DNA of 64,000 nt from Variovorax paradoxus (GCF_022009635.1 NZ_CP091716.1:883001-947000), one strand, 5' to 3'. Numbered from the stretch's first letter, positions 51,043 through 61,520 are shown. A program made the numbers and translations. Notes: generated by a model from the letters alone, not told the origin.

Positions 51043-52085
51043 TCGCCGATTCCCTTGGTGCCGCGGCGGGCGAGGTACTTGTCCCAGTAGAAGTCGTCGG
51101 CGTTGGCCTTGCTGACCACCGCCAGGCCGTTGTCCAGGAAGGGCACTGCCATCGGGTTGGCGCCGTTGCGCTTGGCGTCGTTCATCGGGTCGATGAGCGT
51201 CGGGTTCTTGGCCAGGAACAGCATCATCATGCCCATGTAGCCCTGCATGCCCTGGTTCGGGTTGATGGAGCCGAACACGTCGCCCGACTTGATCATGTCC
51301 AGGATCTTGGCGTTCACGTCGCAGCACATCACCTTGATGTTCTTCTTGGTCTCGACCTTGGCCTGCGCCGCGCCCAGCGCCGAGTTGGCCTCGGGCATGA
51401 ACAGGGCGCCCAGGTTCGGGTTGGCCTGCGCCAGGCTCAGCACCGCCTGGTAGGCCTTGTTCGGGTCCTGGTTGCTGGCGGCGCGGCCGACCAGCTTCAT
51501 GCCCGGGTGCTTGGTCTTCATGCGGTTGATGAAGGCGGCGATGCGGCGGTCGTGGTTGTCCTGGCCGGGGTTCTCCAGCACCGCGTATTCGCCCTTGCCG
51601 CCCATCGAAGCCGCGATGGCGTCGGCCGCCTGCGTGCCTTCGCGGTCGTTGTCCGAGGTGATGAACGAGGTGCGCTTGGAGTTGGGCGAGTCGGCCGCGA
51701 AGGTGACGACCGGGATGCCCATCGCCGCCGCGCGGTTGATGGGTTCGATGAACGGGTCGGGGTTCATCGGATGCAGCAGGATGCCCGCCGGCTTGCGCGC
51801 CAGCTCCTGCTCGAAGGACGCGAGCTGCTTGTTCACGTCGTACTCCGGCGTGCCGGTGTAGCGCGTCTTCACGCCCAGCGTGCGGCCGAGCTGCTTCATC
51901 ATTTCGTAGACCGGAAACCAGTACTCCACGCCCGACACCATCACGTTCATCACGTAGACGTCGCTGGCGTTGCCGCGCAGGCCGGCGCCCGCCGCCGGTG
52001 CCGCTTGCTGCTGTTGCGCGAATGCGCTCGCGCCCGCCAGGCCGATACCGGCGGCCGCGGCGGACTTCAGGAAATTACGCCTCAT
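51039..52085 (-). CDS. Sugar ABC substrate-binding protein (RbsB/XylF type)
   Basis: 348 residues. The leader MRRNFLKSAAAAGIGLAGASAFA carries R-R-N-F-L-K, a twin-arginine motif, so export may be via Tat. The mature type I binding fold has GTPEYDVNKQLASFEQELAR, GILLHPMNPDPFIEPINRA, MGIPVVTFAADSPNS and ENPGQDNHDRRIAAF. The ligand is a sugar or polyol. First gene of the minus-strand operon, divergent from the FGGY kinase. Confidence 0.93.
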   Translation of the reverse strand: MRRNFLKSAAAAGIGLAGASAFAQQQQAAPAAGAGLRGNASDVYVMNVMVSGVEYWFPVYEMMKQLGRTLGVKTRYTGTPEYDVNKQLASFEQELARKPAGILLHPMNPDPFIEPINRAAAMGIPVVTFAADSPNSKRTSFITSDNDREGTQAADAIAASMGGKGEYAVLENPGQDNHDRRIAAFINRMKTKHPGMKLVGRAASNQDPNKAYQAVLSLAQANPNLGALFMPEANSALGAAQAKVETKKNIKVMCCDVNAKILDMIKSGDVFGSINPNQGMQGYMGMMMLFLAKNPTLIDPMNDAKRNGANPMAVPFLDNGLAVVSKANADDFYWDKYLARRGTKGIGE

Positions 52086-52154
52086 TTTTGTCTCCTCACG
52101 TTGTGTGGCACAGCTTGCCGATGCTGCTTTTCAAGGCAGCCCTCTGATCCTCGT

Positions 52155-52266
52155 TGTCACGACAGTTGTTATGACAGGCTAGAATGTACGCGCTGGCCGT
52201 TTGACGGGATAACTAGGGGAAACGCTACTGGCAACGGGCTTTTGTTCCGCCGAAGCTGTTATGACA
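52155..52266. promoter_or_regulatory. Three TGT-N4-ACA operator-like sites in the sugar/polyol divergent promoter
   Basis: TGTCACGACA (52155-52164), TGTTATGACA (52167-52176) and an identical TGTTATGACA (52257-52266) share TGTyAyGACA. The first two are 12 bp apart, the third touches the kinase start codon. A TAGAAT -10-like hexamer lies at 52180-52185. They are good candidates for binding by the HutC-type regulator encoded at the end of the kinase operon. Confidence 0.6.
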
Positions 52267-53753
52267 TGAAGCCAAAAATACTGATCGGCATCGACATGGG
52301 GTCGAGCAGCCTGAAAGCCCTGGCCCTCGAAGCCGGGAGCGGCCGCTGCGTCGCCCTGTCCCGCATGCCACTGCCGCACGACCGGCTGCCCGGAGGGGGA
52401 TGCGAAGTGGGGGCGGCCGCCATCCGCTCGGCCTTGACCCACGTGCTGCGCGACGTCGCCCACCAGCTCGGAGATCGCGCGGCCGAGGTCCGCGCCATCG
52501 GTTGCACCGGCCACGGCGCTGGGCTCTATGCGCTCGACGCGCGCAACGAACTCGTCGGCGGCAGGGCCGTCGCCTCGACCGACCAGCGGGCCGACGCGCG
52601 TGCGCGTTCGCTGTCGCTGAGCCACGGCGATGCGCTGTTCGCCGACGTCGGCTGCAGGCCCTGGCCGGGCCAGCCCACGGTGATCGCGGCCGAGTTGCTG
52701 GGCACTGACGCCGTGCAGCGCGGCGCGGTGCGCCGTCTGCTGTTCGCCAAGGACTACCTCGGCTTCCTGCTGACCGGCGAGATCGCGACCGATGCGAGCG
52801 ACGCCAGCACCGCCGGGCTGGTGTCGATTGCCACCGGCACGTGGTCGCAGGCGGCCTTCGACGCCTCGGGCATCGCGGACCTCGGCCCACGCGCCTTCGG
52901 TCCGCTGGTGCCGAGCGGCGAGGCGGTCGGCCGGCTGCTGCCTTCCGAAGCCGCGCTGTGCGGCCTGCCCGCCGGCATTCCGGTGGCGATGGGCGCCATC
53001 GACCTGCTCGCATCGATGACGGCGATCTGCGCCGAAGGCCGCGAGCGGGCGGTGTCGGTGTTCGGCACCTGGTGCGTGAACGCGGTCATCGGTCCGGTGA
53101 TCGAGCCCAAGCCCGGCGTGGCGGCGGTCGTCAACTTCGGGCGCGGGGACAGGCGGCTCTACATGGAGAACAGCCCCTCGTCGATGGCCAACATCGCATG
53201 GCTGGCCGGCGTGCTGGGCCTGGCCGATTCGCGCGCCGTGGTCGACCTGGCAATGTCTGTGCCGCTGGGCGCGGGCGGACTGCGCTTCCTGCCGTTCGTG
53301 AACGGCGGCGGCGGCGTGACGGCGGGCTTCGTCGGCCTGAAGAGCCACCACACGCGCGGCGACATGGCGCGTGCCGTGGTTGACGCGGTGGCCGCGCTGC
53401 ATGCGCGGCACACGGCGCGGCTCGCGGCCTGCGGGCTGCCGGTGTCTGCATCGACCGTGCTCGGCGGCGGCGCGAGCGACACGCGACTCGTGCGCCTGCT
53501 CGCGGGCTTTCTCGGCCACCCGGTGGAGCGCTGCGCCGACGATGAAACGGGCGCGCGCGGCGCCGCCATCTACGCCGCCATGTCGCAGGGCATCGACCGC
53601 GCGGAGCAGGGCAGCGCCTTGCTCGCGCCCTGCGACACCGTCGAACCCGATGCCGCGCAGGCGCGCGCCCATGCCGGCTTCATGGCCGGCTTCAACGAAC
53701 TGATCGACACCATGTCTCCTGTGTTTTCCCATCTGGCGGGAGGCGAGAAATGA
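52266..53753 (+). CDS. FGGY-family carbohydrate kinase
   Basis: 495 residues. N-terminal ATPase fold IGIDMGSSSLKALALE, IGCTGHGAGLYALD, then AKDYLGFLLTGEIATDASDAS (xylulokinase/glycerol-kinase type) with the catalytic Asp in TDASDAS. The second half has PVAMGAIDLLASMTA and LGGGASDTRLVRLLAGFLG, the adenine-site region. It phosphorylates a sugar or polyol imported by the divergent ABC system. It overlaps the GlpD-like dehydrogenase by 4 nt, so a polyol phosphate is the likely product. Confidence 0.9.
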   Translation: MKPKILIGIDMGSSSLKALALEAGSGRCVALSRMPLPHDRLPGGGCEVGAAAIRSALTHVLRDVAHQLGDRAAEVRAIGCTGHGAGLYALDARNELVGGRAVASTDQRADARARSLSLSHGDALFADVGCRPWPGQPTVIAAELLGTDAVQRGAVRRLLFAKDYLGFLLTGEIATDASDASTAGLVSIATGTWSQAAFDASGIADLGPRAFGPLVPSGEAVGRLLPSEAALCGLPAGIPVAMGAIDLLASMTAICAEGRERAVSVFGTWCVNAVIGPVIEPKPGVAAVVNFGRGDRRLYMENSPSSMANIAWLAGVLGLADSRAVVDLAMSVPLGAGGLRFLPFVNGGGGVTAGFVGLKSHHTRGDMARAVVDAVAALHARHTARLAACGLPVSASTVLGGGASDTRLVRLLAGFLGHPVERCADDETGARGAAIYAAMSQGIDRAEQGSALLAPCDTVEPDAAQARAHAGFMAGFNELIDTMSPVFSHLAGGEK

Positions 53754-55519
53754 GCGCCTGGCAACTGCCTTTCGTGCGTCCGGCCTCGCTGGCGGACCGT
53801 CATTTCTCGACCGTGATCGTCGGCGCCGGCATCAACGGCGTGGGCGTGTTCCGCGACCTGTGCCTGCAGCGCGTCGACTGCCTCATCGTCGACAAGGGCG
53901 ACTTCAGCGCCGGCGCCAGCAGCGCGCCTTCGCGCATGATCCACGGCGGCCTGCGCTACCTGGAGAACGGCAGCTTCTCGCTGGTGGCGGAGGCCACGCG
54001 CGAGCGCAACCTGCTGCTGCGCAACGCGCCGCACCTGGTGCAGCCGCTGAAGACGGTGGTGCCGCTGTCGAGCTTCTTCGGCGGCCTCATGAGCAGCGCG
54101 CTCAAGTTCTTCGGCCGCACGCCGCCGCAGCGCACGCGCGGCCTGCTGGCCGTGGCGGCGGGCCTGCGCCTGTACGACCTGCTGGGCCGCCGCCAGCGCG
54201 TGATGCCCAACCACCGCATCAGCCGCGTGCCGCAGAACGACCGCAACCTGTTCCGCGCCGCGGTGCGCTGGACCGCCACTTTCTTCGACGCATGGATCAG
54301 CCATCCCGAATGGCTGGTGCTCGAGCTCATCGGCGACGCCTGCCGCGACCAGCCGCGCTCGGCCGCCGCCAACTACTGCCGCGTGATGGGCTGCGCGGGC
54401 AATATCCTCACGCTGCGCGACGAGATCACCGGCGCACTGGTGCGCGTGACGGCCGACACCGTGGTGAACGCCAGCGGCGCATGGCTGGACCGCAGCACCG
54501 CCGTGCTCGGCGGCGCGGGCTCGCGCGTGATGGGCACCAAGGGCTCGCATCTGGTGCTCGACCACCCCGCGCTGCGCGATGCGCTCGAAGGCCGCATGGC
54601 CTACTTCGAGGCGGTGGACGGGCGCGTGTGCATCGTCTATCCCTTCCTCGACCGCGTGCTGGTGGGCTCGACCGACATCCCGGTGGAAGACCCCGACCAG
54701 ATCGCCACCGAGCCGGCCGAGGTCGACTACCTGCTCGAGGTGCTGACCGAGGTGTTCCCGAACCTCGCGTTCGGCCGCGGCGACGTGGTGTACACGTACG
54801 TCGGCGTGCGTCCGCTGGCGCGCTCCGACGCCGACAAGCCGGGCCAGATCTCGCGCGACCATTCGGTGGTGGTCGACCTGCCGAGCGCGACGCGCGACAT
54901 TCCCATCGTCGGCCTGGTCGGCGGCAAATGGACCACCTTCCGCGCGCTGGCCGAAGAGGCAACCAACGAAGTGCTGAAGCAGCTGGGCCGCCCGCGCACC
55001 GCGTCGACCGAGCTGATGGCCATCGGCGGCGGCGCGGAACTGCCGGCCGATGCGCAGGCCACGGAACGCTTTGTCGACCGCATGGTGACGGCGTCGGGCA
55101 TGGACCGGGTGCGTGCGCGTGCATTGCTGCGCCGCTACGGCTCCAAGGCGCTGCCGTTGGCACAGCGGCTCGGTGCTTCCGGCGACGTGCCGCTGCGGCA
55201 TGCGCCCGATTACTCCGTGGCCGAAATCTCGTATCTCTGCCTCGAGACCGGCGTGGCGCACCTCGACGACCTGGTGATCCGCCGCACGCTGCTGGCGATT
55301 CGCGGCCTCGTCACCGACGCCGCGCTGGCCGAAATGGCGGGCATCGCCGCCGAGGCGTTGGGCTGGGACGCGGCCCAGGAACGCAGGGAACTGCAGGCCT
55401 GCGCGCGGGCGCTGCGCGAGCGCCACGGTGTGCGGCTTTCGCCCGTGGCCACCGAAGCGCCCGCATCTTTCGATGCATCATTGACGACTCCTCAGGCCCT
55501 GGGCCAACCCTCGACGTGA
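53750..55519 (+). CDS. GlpD-like FAD-dependent polyol-phosphate dehydrogenase
   Basis: 589 residues. FAD motif TVIVGAGINGVGVFRDLCLQ, then GDFSAGASSAPSRMIHGGLR with YLENGSF, the signature of glycerol-3-phosphate dehydrogenases; GTKGSHLVLDHPAL, DGRVCIVYPFLDRVLVGSTD and VGGKWTTFRALAEEA follow. It likely feeds electrons to quinone at the inner membrane face. True GlpD sits near glpK/glpF; here it is linked to a ribose-type importer and an FGGY kinase. The arrangement recalls erythritol eryA/eryB, so the substrate may be a C4-C6 polyol phosphate. Not settled by sequence alone. Confidence 0.87.
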   Translation: MSAWQLPFVRPASLADRHFSTVIVGAGINGVGVFRDLCLQRVDCLIVDKGDFSAGASSAPSRMIHGGLRYLENGSFSLVAEATRERNLLLRNAPHLVQPLKTVVPLSSFFGGLMSSALKFFGRTPPQRTRGLLAVAAGLRLYDLLGRRQRVMPNHRISRVPQNDRNLFRAAVRWTATFFDAWISHPEWLVLELIGDACRDQPRSAAANYCRVMGCAGNILTLRDEITGALVRVTADTVVNASGAWLDRSTAVLGGAGSRVMGTKGSHLVLDHPALRDALEGRMAYFEAVDGRVCIVYPFLDRVLVGSTDIPVEDPDQIATEPAEVDYLLEVLTEVFPNLAFGRGDVVYTYVGVRPLARSDADKPGQISRDHSVVVDLPSATRDIPIVGLVGGKWTTFRALAEEATNEVLKQLGRPRTASTELMAIGGGAELPADAQATERFVDRMVTASGMDRVRARALLRRYGSKALPLAQRLGASGDVPLRHAPDYSVAEISYLCLETGVAHLDDLVIRRTLLAIRGLVTDAALAEMAGIAAEALGWDAAQERRELQACARALRERHGVRLSPVATEAPASFDASLTTPQALGQPST

Positions 55520-56271
55520 ACTCTCCGACCGAAATCTCGACCGTGCTCGACCGTGGCTCCGAATCGCCCCTGTGGGCCCAGTTCCGCGACGCGCTGCGCC
55601 TGCAGATCCTGCAGGGCGTGCTGCCCATCGGCGCCAAGCTGCCGTCCGAAGCCGAGTTGGGCGAGCAGTTCGGCATCTCGCGCATCGTGGTGCGCGAGGC
55701 GCTGGCCGACCTGGTGCGCAACAACCTCATCTACAAGATCAAGGGCCGCGGGGCCTTCGTGTCGGCGCGCGAGCGGGATGAAGATTTCGTCTCCACCGTG
55801 CTCGGCTTTTCCGACGAGATGGAGCGCAAGGGCCGCTCGGTGCGCACGCAGATCCTCACGCAGGAGCTGCGCGCGCCCACCGAGCAGGAGGCCGCCTCGC
55901 TCGGGCTGACCGACGACACGCAGGTGGTGGCGCTCAAGCGCCTGCGCAGCGTGGACGGCGAACTGCGCCTCCTGGTGGAAACCGTGGTGCCCGCCGACCT
56001 GGCGCCGGGCCTGCACCGCACGCGCCTGGACGACCGCTCGCTGTACGACGTGCTGCGCCGCCAGTACGGCCTGCGCCTGGTGCGCGCCGAACGCTGGATC
56101 GACGCGGTGCTGCCCGACGCCGACACCTGCCAGTTGCTGAACCTGCCCACGCCGGAGCCGCTGCTGCGCATCGAGTCGATCGCCTACGGCGCCAACGGCA
56201 GGCCGCTGGAGCACTACCGCGCGCTGCACCGCTGCAAGACCAGCCGCCTGCACGTGCAGACGACGACCTGA
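55516..56271 (+). CDS. GntR-family regulator, HutC (UTRA) subfamily
   Basis: 251 residues starting at a GTG overlapping the GlpD-like stop (GTGA). N-terminal winged HTH (LWAQFRDALRLQILQGVLP, then SEAELGEQFGISRIVVREAL). A UTRA ligand domain follows from about residue 100, with VVALKRLRSVDGELRLLVET and LLRIESIAYGANGRPLEHYR. HutC-type repressors usually sense a sugar phosphate or similar metabolite. As the last gene of the kinase operon it is the natural regulator of both divergent transcripts. Confidence 0.93.
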   Translation: MNSPTEISTVLDRGSESPLWAQFRDALRLQILQGVLPIGAKLPSEAELGEQFGISRIVVREALADLVRNNLIYKIKGRGAFVSARERDEDFVSTVLGFSDEMERKGRSVRTQILTQELRAPTEQEAASLGLTDDTQVVALKRLRSVDGELRLLVETVVPADLAPGLHRTRLDDRSLYDVLRRQYGLRLVRAERWIDAVLPDADTCQLLNLPTPEPLLRIESIAYGANGRPLEHYRALHRCKTSRLHVQTTT

Positions 56272-56295
56272 GCGTCTTTCCGGGCCCGGAGGCGG

Positions 56296-59200
56296 CTACA
56301 GCAGCCGCTTCAGATACCGCCCCGTGTGGCTCGCCTCGTTCGCCGCGATGTCTTCCGGCGTGCCTTCGCCCACCACCGTGCCGCCGCCGGCGCCGCCTTC
56401 GGGGCCCATGTCGATCAGCCAGTCGGCCGTCTTGATGACGTCGAGGTTGTGCTCGATCACGACGATGGTGTTGCCCGCGTCGCGCAGCTGGTGCAGCACC
56501 TTCAGCAGCAGCTCGATGTCGGCGAAGTGCAGGCCGGTGGTCGGCTCGTCGAGGATGTACAGCGTGCGGCCGGTGTCGCGCTTGCTGAGTTCCAGCGCGA
56601 GCTTCACGCGCTGCGCCTCGCCGCCCGACAGCGTGGTGGCCGACTGGCCGAGCTTGATGTAGCTCAGGCCCACGTCCAGCAGGGTGCGCAGCTTGCGCTC
56701 GATGGTCGGCACGGCCTTGAGGAACTCGTGCGCGGTCTCGACCGTCATCTCCAGGATCTGCGCGATGTTCTTGCCCTTGTAGAGCACCTCGAGCGTCTCG
56801 CGGTTGTAGCGCTGGCCGTGGCAGACCTCGCAGGGCACGTACACGTCGGGCAGGAAGTGCATCTCGACCTTCACCACGCCGTCGCCCTGGCAGGCCTCGC
56901 AGCGCCCGCCGGCCACGTTGAAGCTGAAGCGGCCCGGGCCGTAGCCGCGCTCGCGCGCGGTGTTGGTCTCGGCCATCAGCTCGCGGATGGGCGTGAACAG
57001 GCCCGTGTAGGTGGCCGGGTTGCTGCGCGGCGTGCGGCCGATGGGGCTCTGGTCGACGTTGATGACCTTGTCGAAATACTCGATGCCTTCCACCGATTCG
57101 TGCGCGGCCGGTTCTTCATGCGCGCGGTACAGCGTGCGCGCCACGGCGGTGTAGAGCGTGTCGTTCACCAGCGTCGACTTGCCCGAGCCGGAGACGCCCG
57201 TCACGCAGGTCAGGAGGCCGACCGGGAAGGCCACGCTCACGTTCTTCAGGTTGTTGCCGGTGGCGCCGACCACGCGGATCTCCTGCAGGTCGGTCTGCGT
57301 GGCCAGGTGGGCGGCCTCGCGCGCGGCGCGGCGCTCGGCGGCGGGGCTCTGCGGAAAGCGCGAGGGCTTCTTGCCTTCGTTGAAGGCGGGCTTGCTCACC
57401 ACCGGCAGCCATGCGGTGCGGTGCCTGGGCACCTCGATCTTGCGCGTGCCCGACAGGTACTGGCCGGTGAGCGAGTCGGGGTTGGCCGACACCTCGGCAT
57501 AGGTGCCCTGCGCCATCACGCGGCCGCCGTGCACGCCGGCGCCGGGGCCCATGTCGATCACGTGGTCGGCGGCGTGGATCATGTCCTCGTCGTGCTCGAC
57601 CACGATCACGCTGTTGCCGATGTCGCGCAGATGCTTCAGCGTGCCGATGAGGCGGTCGTTGTCGCGCTGGTGCAGGCCGATGCTGGGCTCGTCGAGCACG
57701 TACATCACGCCGGTGAGGCCCGAGCCGATCTGCGACGCGAGGCGGATGCGCTGCGCCTCGCCGCCCGAGAGCGTCTCGGCGCTGCGGTCCAGGCTCAGGT
57801 AGTTCAGGCCCACGTCGTTCAGGAATTTCAGGCGCAGGCCGATTTCGCGCACCACCTTGTCGGCGATGTCGGCCTTGGCGCCGCGCAGCTTGAGCGTCTG
57901 GAACCAGGCCAGGGAGTCGCGCAAGGTGAGGTGGCTGAGCTCGAAGATCGCCATGCGCGGCGGCTCGCCGCCGTCGGCGGGACGTGCCGATTCATCGACC
58001 AGGAACACGTTGCGCGCTTCGCGCCGCAGCCGCGAGCCGCCGCAGTCGGGGCAGGGCTGCAGGTTGCGAAAGCGCGCGAGGTCTTCGCGCACCATCACCG
58101 AATCGGTCTCGCGGTAGCGCCGCGCCATGTTCGGGATGATCCCTTCGAAGGGATGCTTCTTCGTGAGCTTCTTGCCCGCGAAGTTGCCCGACTCCATGGT
58201 GTAGTTGAACTTGATCTCTTCGGCCGCCGAGCCGTGCAGCAGCACCTGCTGCACCGATGCGGGCAGCGACTCGAAGGGCGCGTCGACGTCGAACTTGTAG
58301 TGCTTGGCGACGCTCTCGATCATGCTGAAGTAGTAGCCGTTGCGGCGGTCCCAGCCCTTGATGGCGCCGCTGGCCAGCGACAGCGACGGGAAGGCCACCA
58401 CGCGCGCCGGGTCGAACACCTCGCGGTGGCCCAGGCCGTCGCAGCTGGGGCAGGCGCCCACCGGCGAGTTGAACGAGAACAGGCGCGGCTCCAGCTCCGA
58501 CAGCGAGTAGTGGCAGATCGGGCAGGCGAACTTGGCGTTGAACAGGTGTTCCTTGTCGGGCGCGCCCTCGGCGCCCAGCTCGAGCGCGATGGCGCGGCCC
58601 TCGGCCATCCGCAGCGCCGCCTCGAAGCTCTCGGCCAGGCGCTGCTGCATGTCGGGGCGCGCGCGCAGGCGGTCGATGACGATGTCGATGTCGTGCTTCT
58701 CGGTCTTCTTGAGCTTGGGCAGGTCGTTGTATTCGTAGGTCTGCCCATCGACGCGAAAGCGCACGTAGCCTGCGGCCTGCATCTCGGCGAACAGCTCGAC
58801 GAACTCGCCCTTCTTCTCGCGGGCCACGGGCGCCAGGATCATCAGGCGCGGCTCGTCGGGGATGGCGAGCACGGCGTCCACCATCTGCGACACCGTCTGC
58901 GCCTGCAGCGGCAGGTGATGGTCGGGGCAGTAGGGCGTGCCGGCGCGCGCGTACAGCAGGCGCAGGTAGTCGTGGATCTCGGTCACCGTGCCCACGGTGG
59001 AGCGCGGGTTGTGGCTGGTGGCCTTCTGCTCGATGCTGATGGCGGGCGACAGGCCCTCGATCACGTCGACATCGGGCTTGTCCATGAGCTGCAGGAATTG
59101 CCGCGCATAGGCCGAGAGGCTCTCGACGTAGCGCCGCTGCCCTTCGGCATACAGCGTGTCGAAGGCCAGGCTCGACTTGCCCGAGCCCGACAGGCCGGTG

Positions 59201-59394
59201 ATGACCACCAGCTTGTTGCGCGGAATGTCGAGGTCGACGTTCTTCAGGTTGTGGGTGCGCGCGCCGCGGATGCTGATGCGCTGCTGCGCCAGCACCGCGC
59301 CGAGGTAGGCGTCGCGTTCGCGTTCCGCGTCGCGGGCGCGTTCTGCTGCTTCAGCGGCTTCTGCCGCGGCTAGTTCAGTGGCTTTGGAATTCAA
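56296..59394 (-). CDS. uvrA: Excinuclease ABC subunit A
   Basis: 1032 residues, about 60-90 longer than usual. Two ABC modules: [20 protein letters not shown] and [16 protein letters not shown] as Walker A sites, [14 protein letters not shown] and [14 protein letters not shown] as signatures. Zinc fingers CPICHYS/CPSCDG and [15 protein letters not shown] are present. It detects bulky DNA damage and loads UvrB. The start is a TTG with no clear ribosome site; the first 36 residues ([19 protein letters not shown]) are a charged helix outside the family core, so the real start may be about 36 codons in. No LexA box seen upstream. Confidence 0.96.
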   Translation of the reverse strand: MNSKATELAAAEAAEAAERARDAERERDAYLGAVLAQQRISIRGARTHNLKNVDLDIPRNKLVVITGLSGSGKSSLAFDTLYAEGQRRYVESLSAYARQFLQLMDKPDVDVIEGLSPAISIEQKATSHNPRSTVGTVTEIHDYLRLLYARAGTPYCPDHHLPLQAQTVSQMVDAVLAIPDEPRLMILAPVAREKKGEFVELFAEMQAAGYVRFRVDGQTYEYNDLPKLKKTEKHDIDIVIDRLRARPDMQQRLAESFEAALRMAEGRAIALELGAEGAPDKEHLFNAKFACPICHYSLSELEPRLFSFNSPVGACPSCDGLGHREVFDPARVVAFPSLSLASGAIKGWDRRNGYYFSMIESVAKHYKFDVDAPFESLPASVQQVLLHGSAAEEIKFNYTMESGNFAGKKLTKKHPFEGIIPNMARRYRETDSVMVREDLARFRNLQPCPDCGGSRLRREARNVFLVDESARPADGGEPPRMAIFELSHLTLRDSLAWFQTLKLRGAKADIADKVVREIGLRLKFLNDVGLNYLSLDRSAETLSGGEAQRIRLASQIGSGLTGVMYVLDEPSIGLHQRDNDRLIGTLKHLRDIGNSVIVVEHDEDMIHAADHVIDMGPGAGVHGGRVMAQGTYAEVSANPDSLTGQYLSGTRKIEVPRHRTAWLPVVSKPAFNEGKKPSRFPQSPAAERRAAREAAHLATQTDLQEIRVVGATGNNLKNVSVAFPVGLLTCVTGVSGSGKSTLVNDTLYTAVARTLYRAHEEPAAHESVEGIEYFDKVINVDQSPIGRTPRSNPATYTGLFTPIRELMAETNTARERGYGPGRFSFNVAGGRCEACQGDGVVKVEMHFLPDVYVPCEVCHGQRYNRETLEVLYKGKNIAQILEMTVETAHEFLKAVPTIERKLRTLLDVGLSYIKLGQSATTLSGGEAQRVKLALELSKRDTGRTLYILDEPTTGLHFADIELLLKVLHQLRDAGNTIVVIEHNLDVIKTADWLIDMGPEGGAGGGTVVGEGTPEDIAANEASHTGRYLKRLL

Positions 59395-59443
59395 AGGGGG
59401 CGATCGTCCGAGGGCAACCGGACATGATAGACCGCCGGAGAAT

Positions 59444-60835
59444 TCATGGCGAGCGGGCGGGTTCCGGCGGCCTGGGCGCGGGGGCTTCCGGCGGCGGGTG
59501 CACCGGTTCGGCGGCTCCGATGGCCCGCCCGACCATGTATTCGGCCAGGGTGTCGTACAGCGGGCGGCTGATCATGCGGGAGACCAGGCTGGCCAGCATG
59601 GCCGCGGCCATCAGGCTCAGAACCATCGAATGGCCGTCGACCATTTCCATCACGATGATGAAGGCGGTGAGCGGCGCCTGCGTCACCGCCGCCAGGAAGG
59701 CGGCCATGCCCAGGGCGATGAGCGCCGGGCCGAGTTCGCTGCTGCCCAGTTGCGACACCGCGTCTCCGATGCCCGCGCCGATGGACAGCGCCGGCGCGAA
59801 GATGCCGCCCGGCACACCGCACCAGGCCGTGAGCCAGGTGGCGACGAACTTGAGCACCGTATAGAGCGGCGTCAACTCGTCGTGGCCCTGCAGCATCTGC
59901 TTGACCGCCTCGGAGCCCGCGCCGAAGGTGACGCCGCCCGTGACCAGCCCGATGACGGCCACCGCCAGCCCGCCCGCTGCCGCGAAGCGCACCGGGAAAC
60001 GCGCCCGCCAGCGGTTGAAGCGCCCCGGCGCGCCGGTGAGCGAGGCGGTCAGCAGTCGCGCGAACAGCCCGCCGGCCGCGCCGCTGAGCAGCGTGACCAG
60101 CAGCCCGGGGCCGAGCGCGTCCCAGCCCAGCCGGGGCACGCGGATCACGCCGAAGTAGCTGGTGTTGCCGAAAGCCGAGACCGCCACCAGGCCGGCCAGC
60201 ACGATGGCCGTGATGATCAGCCCGCTGGAGCGGGCCTCGAGCCGGCCCGACAGCTCCTCGATGGCGAACACCACGCCCGCCAGCGGCGCGTTGAAGGCCG
60301 CCGCGATACCGGCCGCGCCCCCGGCCACCAAGAGCGCGCGGCCGTCGATGGTGGTGTTGGGCGAGAGCCAGCGCCGCGCATGCTGCATCACCCCGGCCGC
60401 GACCTGTACCGAAGGCCCCTCCCGCCCGATCGACAACCCGGCCGCGAAGCCCGCCGCGCCCAGGCCGATCTTGGCGACCGTGAGCCGCAGCGACGCGAAG
60501 AAGAAGCGGCGCTCTTCCGGCAGGGCGGGGTGCAGCGCCGCCTTGATCTGCGGAATGCCCGAGCCGCCCGCGCCGGGGAAGAAACGCAGCGTGAACCACA
60601 CGATGCCCGCCGTGAGCAGCGGCGTCGTCAGCAGCACGGCCCAGGGCCAGGCGCGGTAGAAGCGGTGGAACTGGCCGAAGACCCAGTCGCTGGCGAGCGT
60701 GAAGCCCACCACGAAAAGCCCGGCCGCGATGGCGTAGCCCAGCACGATCGCCCGGTCGAGCCAGACGCGGCCGCTGGAAAGTTCGGCGCGCAGGTGCTCG
60801 AGGAAGTCGGGTTCGCGGTTCATCGGAACGGCCAT
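59444..60835 (-). CDS. clcA: ClC-family chloride channel/antiporter
   Basis: 463 residues from ATG 60835; ATG 60823 is an alternative. The ClC selectivity segments are complete: [24 protein letters not shown] with the gating Glu, and [17 protein letters not shown]. An [16 protein letters not shown] helix carries the inner Glu found in antiporters. No CBS domains; a Pro-rich tail ends the protein. About sixteen membrane helices. It sits between uvrA (49 nt downstream, same strand) and divergent ssb. Confidence 0.94.
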   Translation of the reverse strand: MAVPMNREPDFLEHLRAELSSGRVWLDRAIVLGYAIAAGLFVVGFTLASDWVFGQFHRFYRAWPWAVLLTTPLLTAGIVWFTLRFFPGAGGSGIPQIKAALHPALPEERRFFFASLRLTVAKIGLGAAGFAAGLSIGREGPSVQVAAGVMQHARRWLSPNTTIDGRALLVAGGAAGIAAAFNAPLAGVVFAIEELSGRLEARSSGLIITAIVLAGLVAVSAFGNTSYFGVIRVPRLGWDALGPGLLVTLLSGAAGGLFARLLTASLTGAPGRFNRWRARFPVRFAAAGGLAVAVIGLVTGGVTFGAGSEAVKQMLQGHDELTPLYTVLKFVATWLTAWCGVPGGIFAPALSIGAGIGDAVSQLGSSELGPALIALGMAAFLAAVTQAPLTAFIIVMEMVDGHSMVLSLMAAAMLASLVSRMISRPLYDTLAEYMVGRAIGAAEPVHPPPEAPAPRPPEPARSP

Positions 60836-60930
60836 TCTGGCACCGATACGGAATCCGGCCGGTCGCCTTCGGGCACAATGGAGGGTTCCTCTCAACCTTC
60901 TCCTTCATCTACTTATCAGGGGCAGTGCAT

Positions 60931-61494
60931 ATGGCATCGGTCAATAAAGTCATCGTCGTCGGCAACCTGGGGCGCGACCCCGAAATGCGGACCTTCCCGA
61001 GCGGCGATCAGGTCGCGAACGTCACAGTGGCCACCACCGATCGCTGGAAAGACAAGCAAAGCGGCGAAATGCGCGAAGCCACCGAGTGGCACCGCATCGT
61101 CTTCAACGGCCGCCTGGCCGAAATCGCCGGCCAGTACCTGCGCAAGGGCTCGCAGGTGTACGTCGAAGGCAGCCTGCGCACGCGCAAGTGGACCGACAAG
61201 GACGGCATCGAAAAGTACACCACCGAAATCCGCGCCGACCAGATGCAGATGCTCGGCAGCCGTCAGGGCCAGGGCGGCCCGTCGGGCGGTCCCGAGGACG
61301 ACGGCGGTTACTCGCAAGGCGGCGGTGGCGGCGGCTACTCGCAGGGCGGCAATGGCGGTGGCGGCGGCGGCGGCGGCGGATACGCACCCCGCGCACCCGC
61401 GGCGGCACCGCGTGCTCCGGCACCGGCTCCGCGCCAGGCACCGGCCAAGTCGTCGTCGGGCTTCGACGACATGGACGACGATATTCCCTTCTGA
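60931..61494 (+). CDS. ssb: Single-stranded DNA-binding protein
   Basis: 187 residues from ATG 60931 with AGGGG (60918-60922) eight bases upstream. OB-fold start [41 protein letters not shown] and [16 protein letters not shown] Gly-rich, then Pro/Ala-rich linker (about residues 112-175) leads to the acidic tip DMDDDIPF that binds partner proteins. Essential for replication and repair. Followed by a good intrinsic terminator. Confidence 0.97.
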   Translation: MASVNKVIVVGNLGRDPEMRTFPSGDQVANVTVATTDRWKDKQSGEMREATEWHRIVFNGRLAEIAGQYLRKGSQVYVEGSLRTRKWTDKDGIEKYTTEIRADQMQMLGSRQGQGGPSGGPEDDGGYSQGGGGGGYSQGGNGGGGGGGGGYAPRAPAAAPRAPAPAPRQAPAKSSSGFDDMDDDIPF

Positions 61495-61520
61495 TTCGTC
61501 CCCGACGCGGTTTCGTTGTC

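Noticed and set aside
46598..53753. An AI-2 (lsr) uptake and processing locus
   Set aside because: The kinase, aldolase and transporter types are similar, but LsrR and LsrG are missing and a GlpD-like dehydrogenase is present instead.
53750..55519. Assignment as the housekeeping glycerol-3-phosphate dehydrogenase glpD
   Set aside because: Context (ribose-type importer, non-GlpK FGGY kinase, HutC regulator) does not fit glycerol use, so only a GlpD-like call is made.
56278..56291. GC-rich palindrome TCCGGGCCCGGA between the HutC regulator and uvrA as a terminator
   Set aside because: It has no loop or T-run on either strand and lies in a 24-nt convergent gap; too short to interpret.
56326..59373. 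A 1015-codon plus-strand frame opposite uvrA
   Set aside because: Composition-driven shadow of uvrA with no domain or ribosome binding site.
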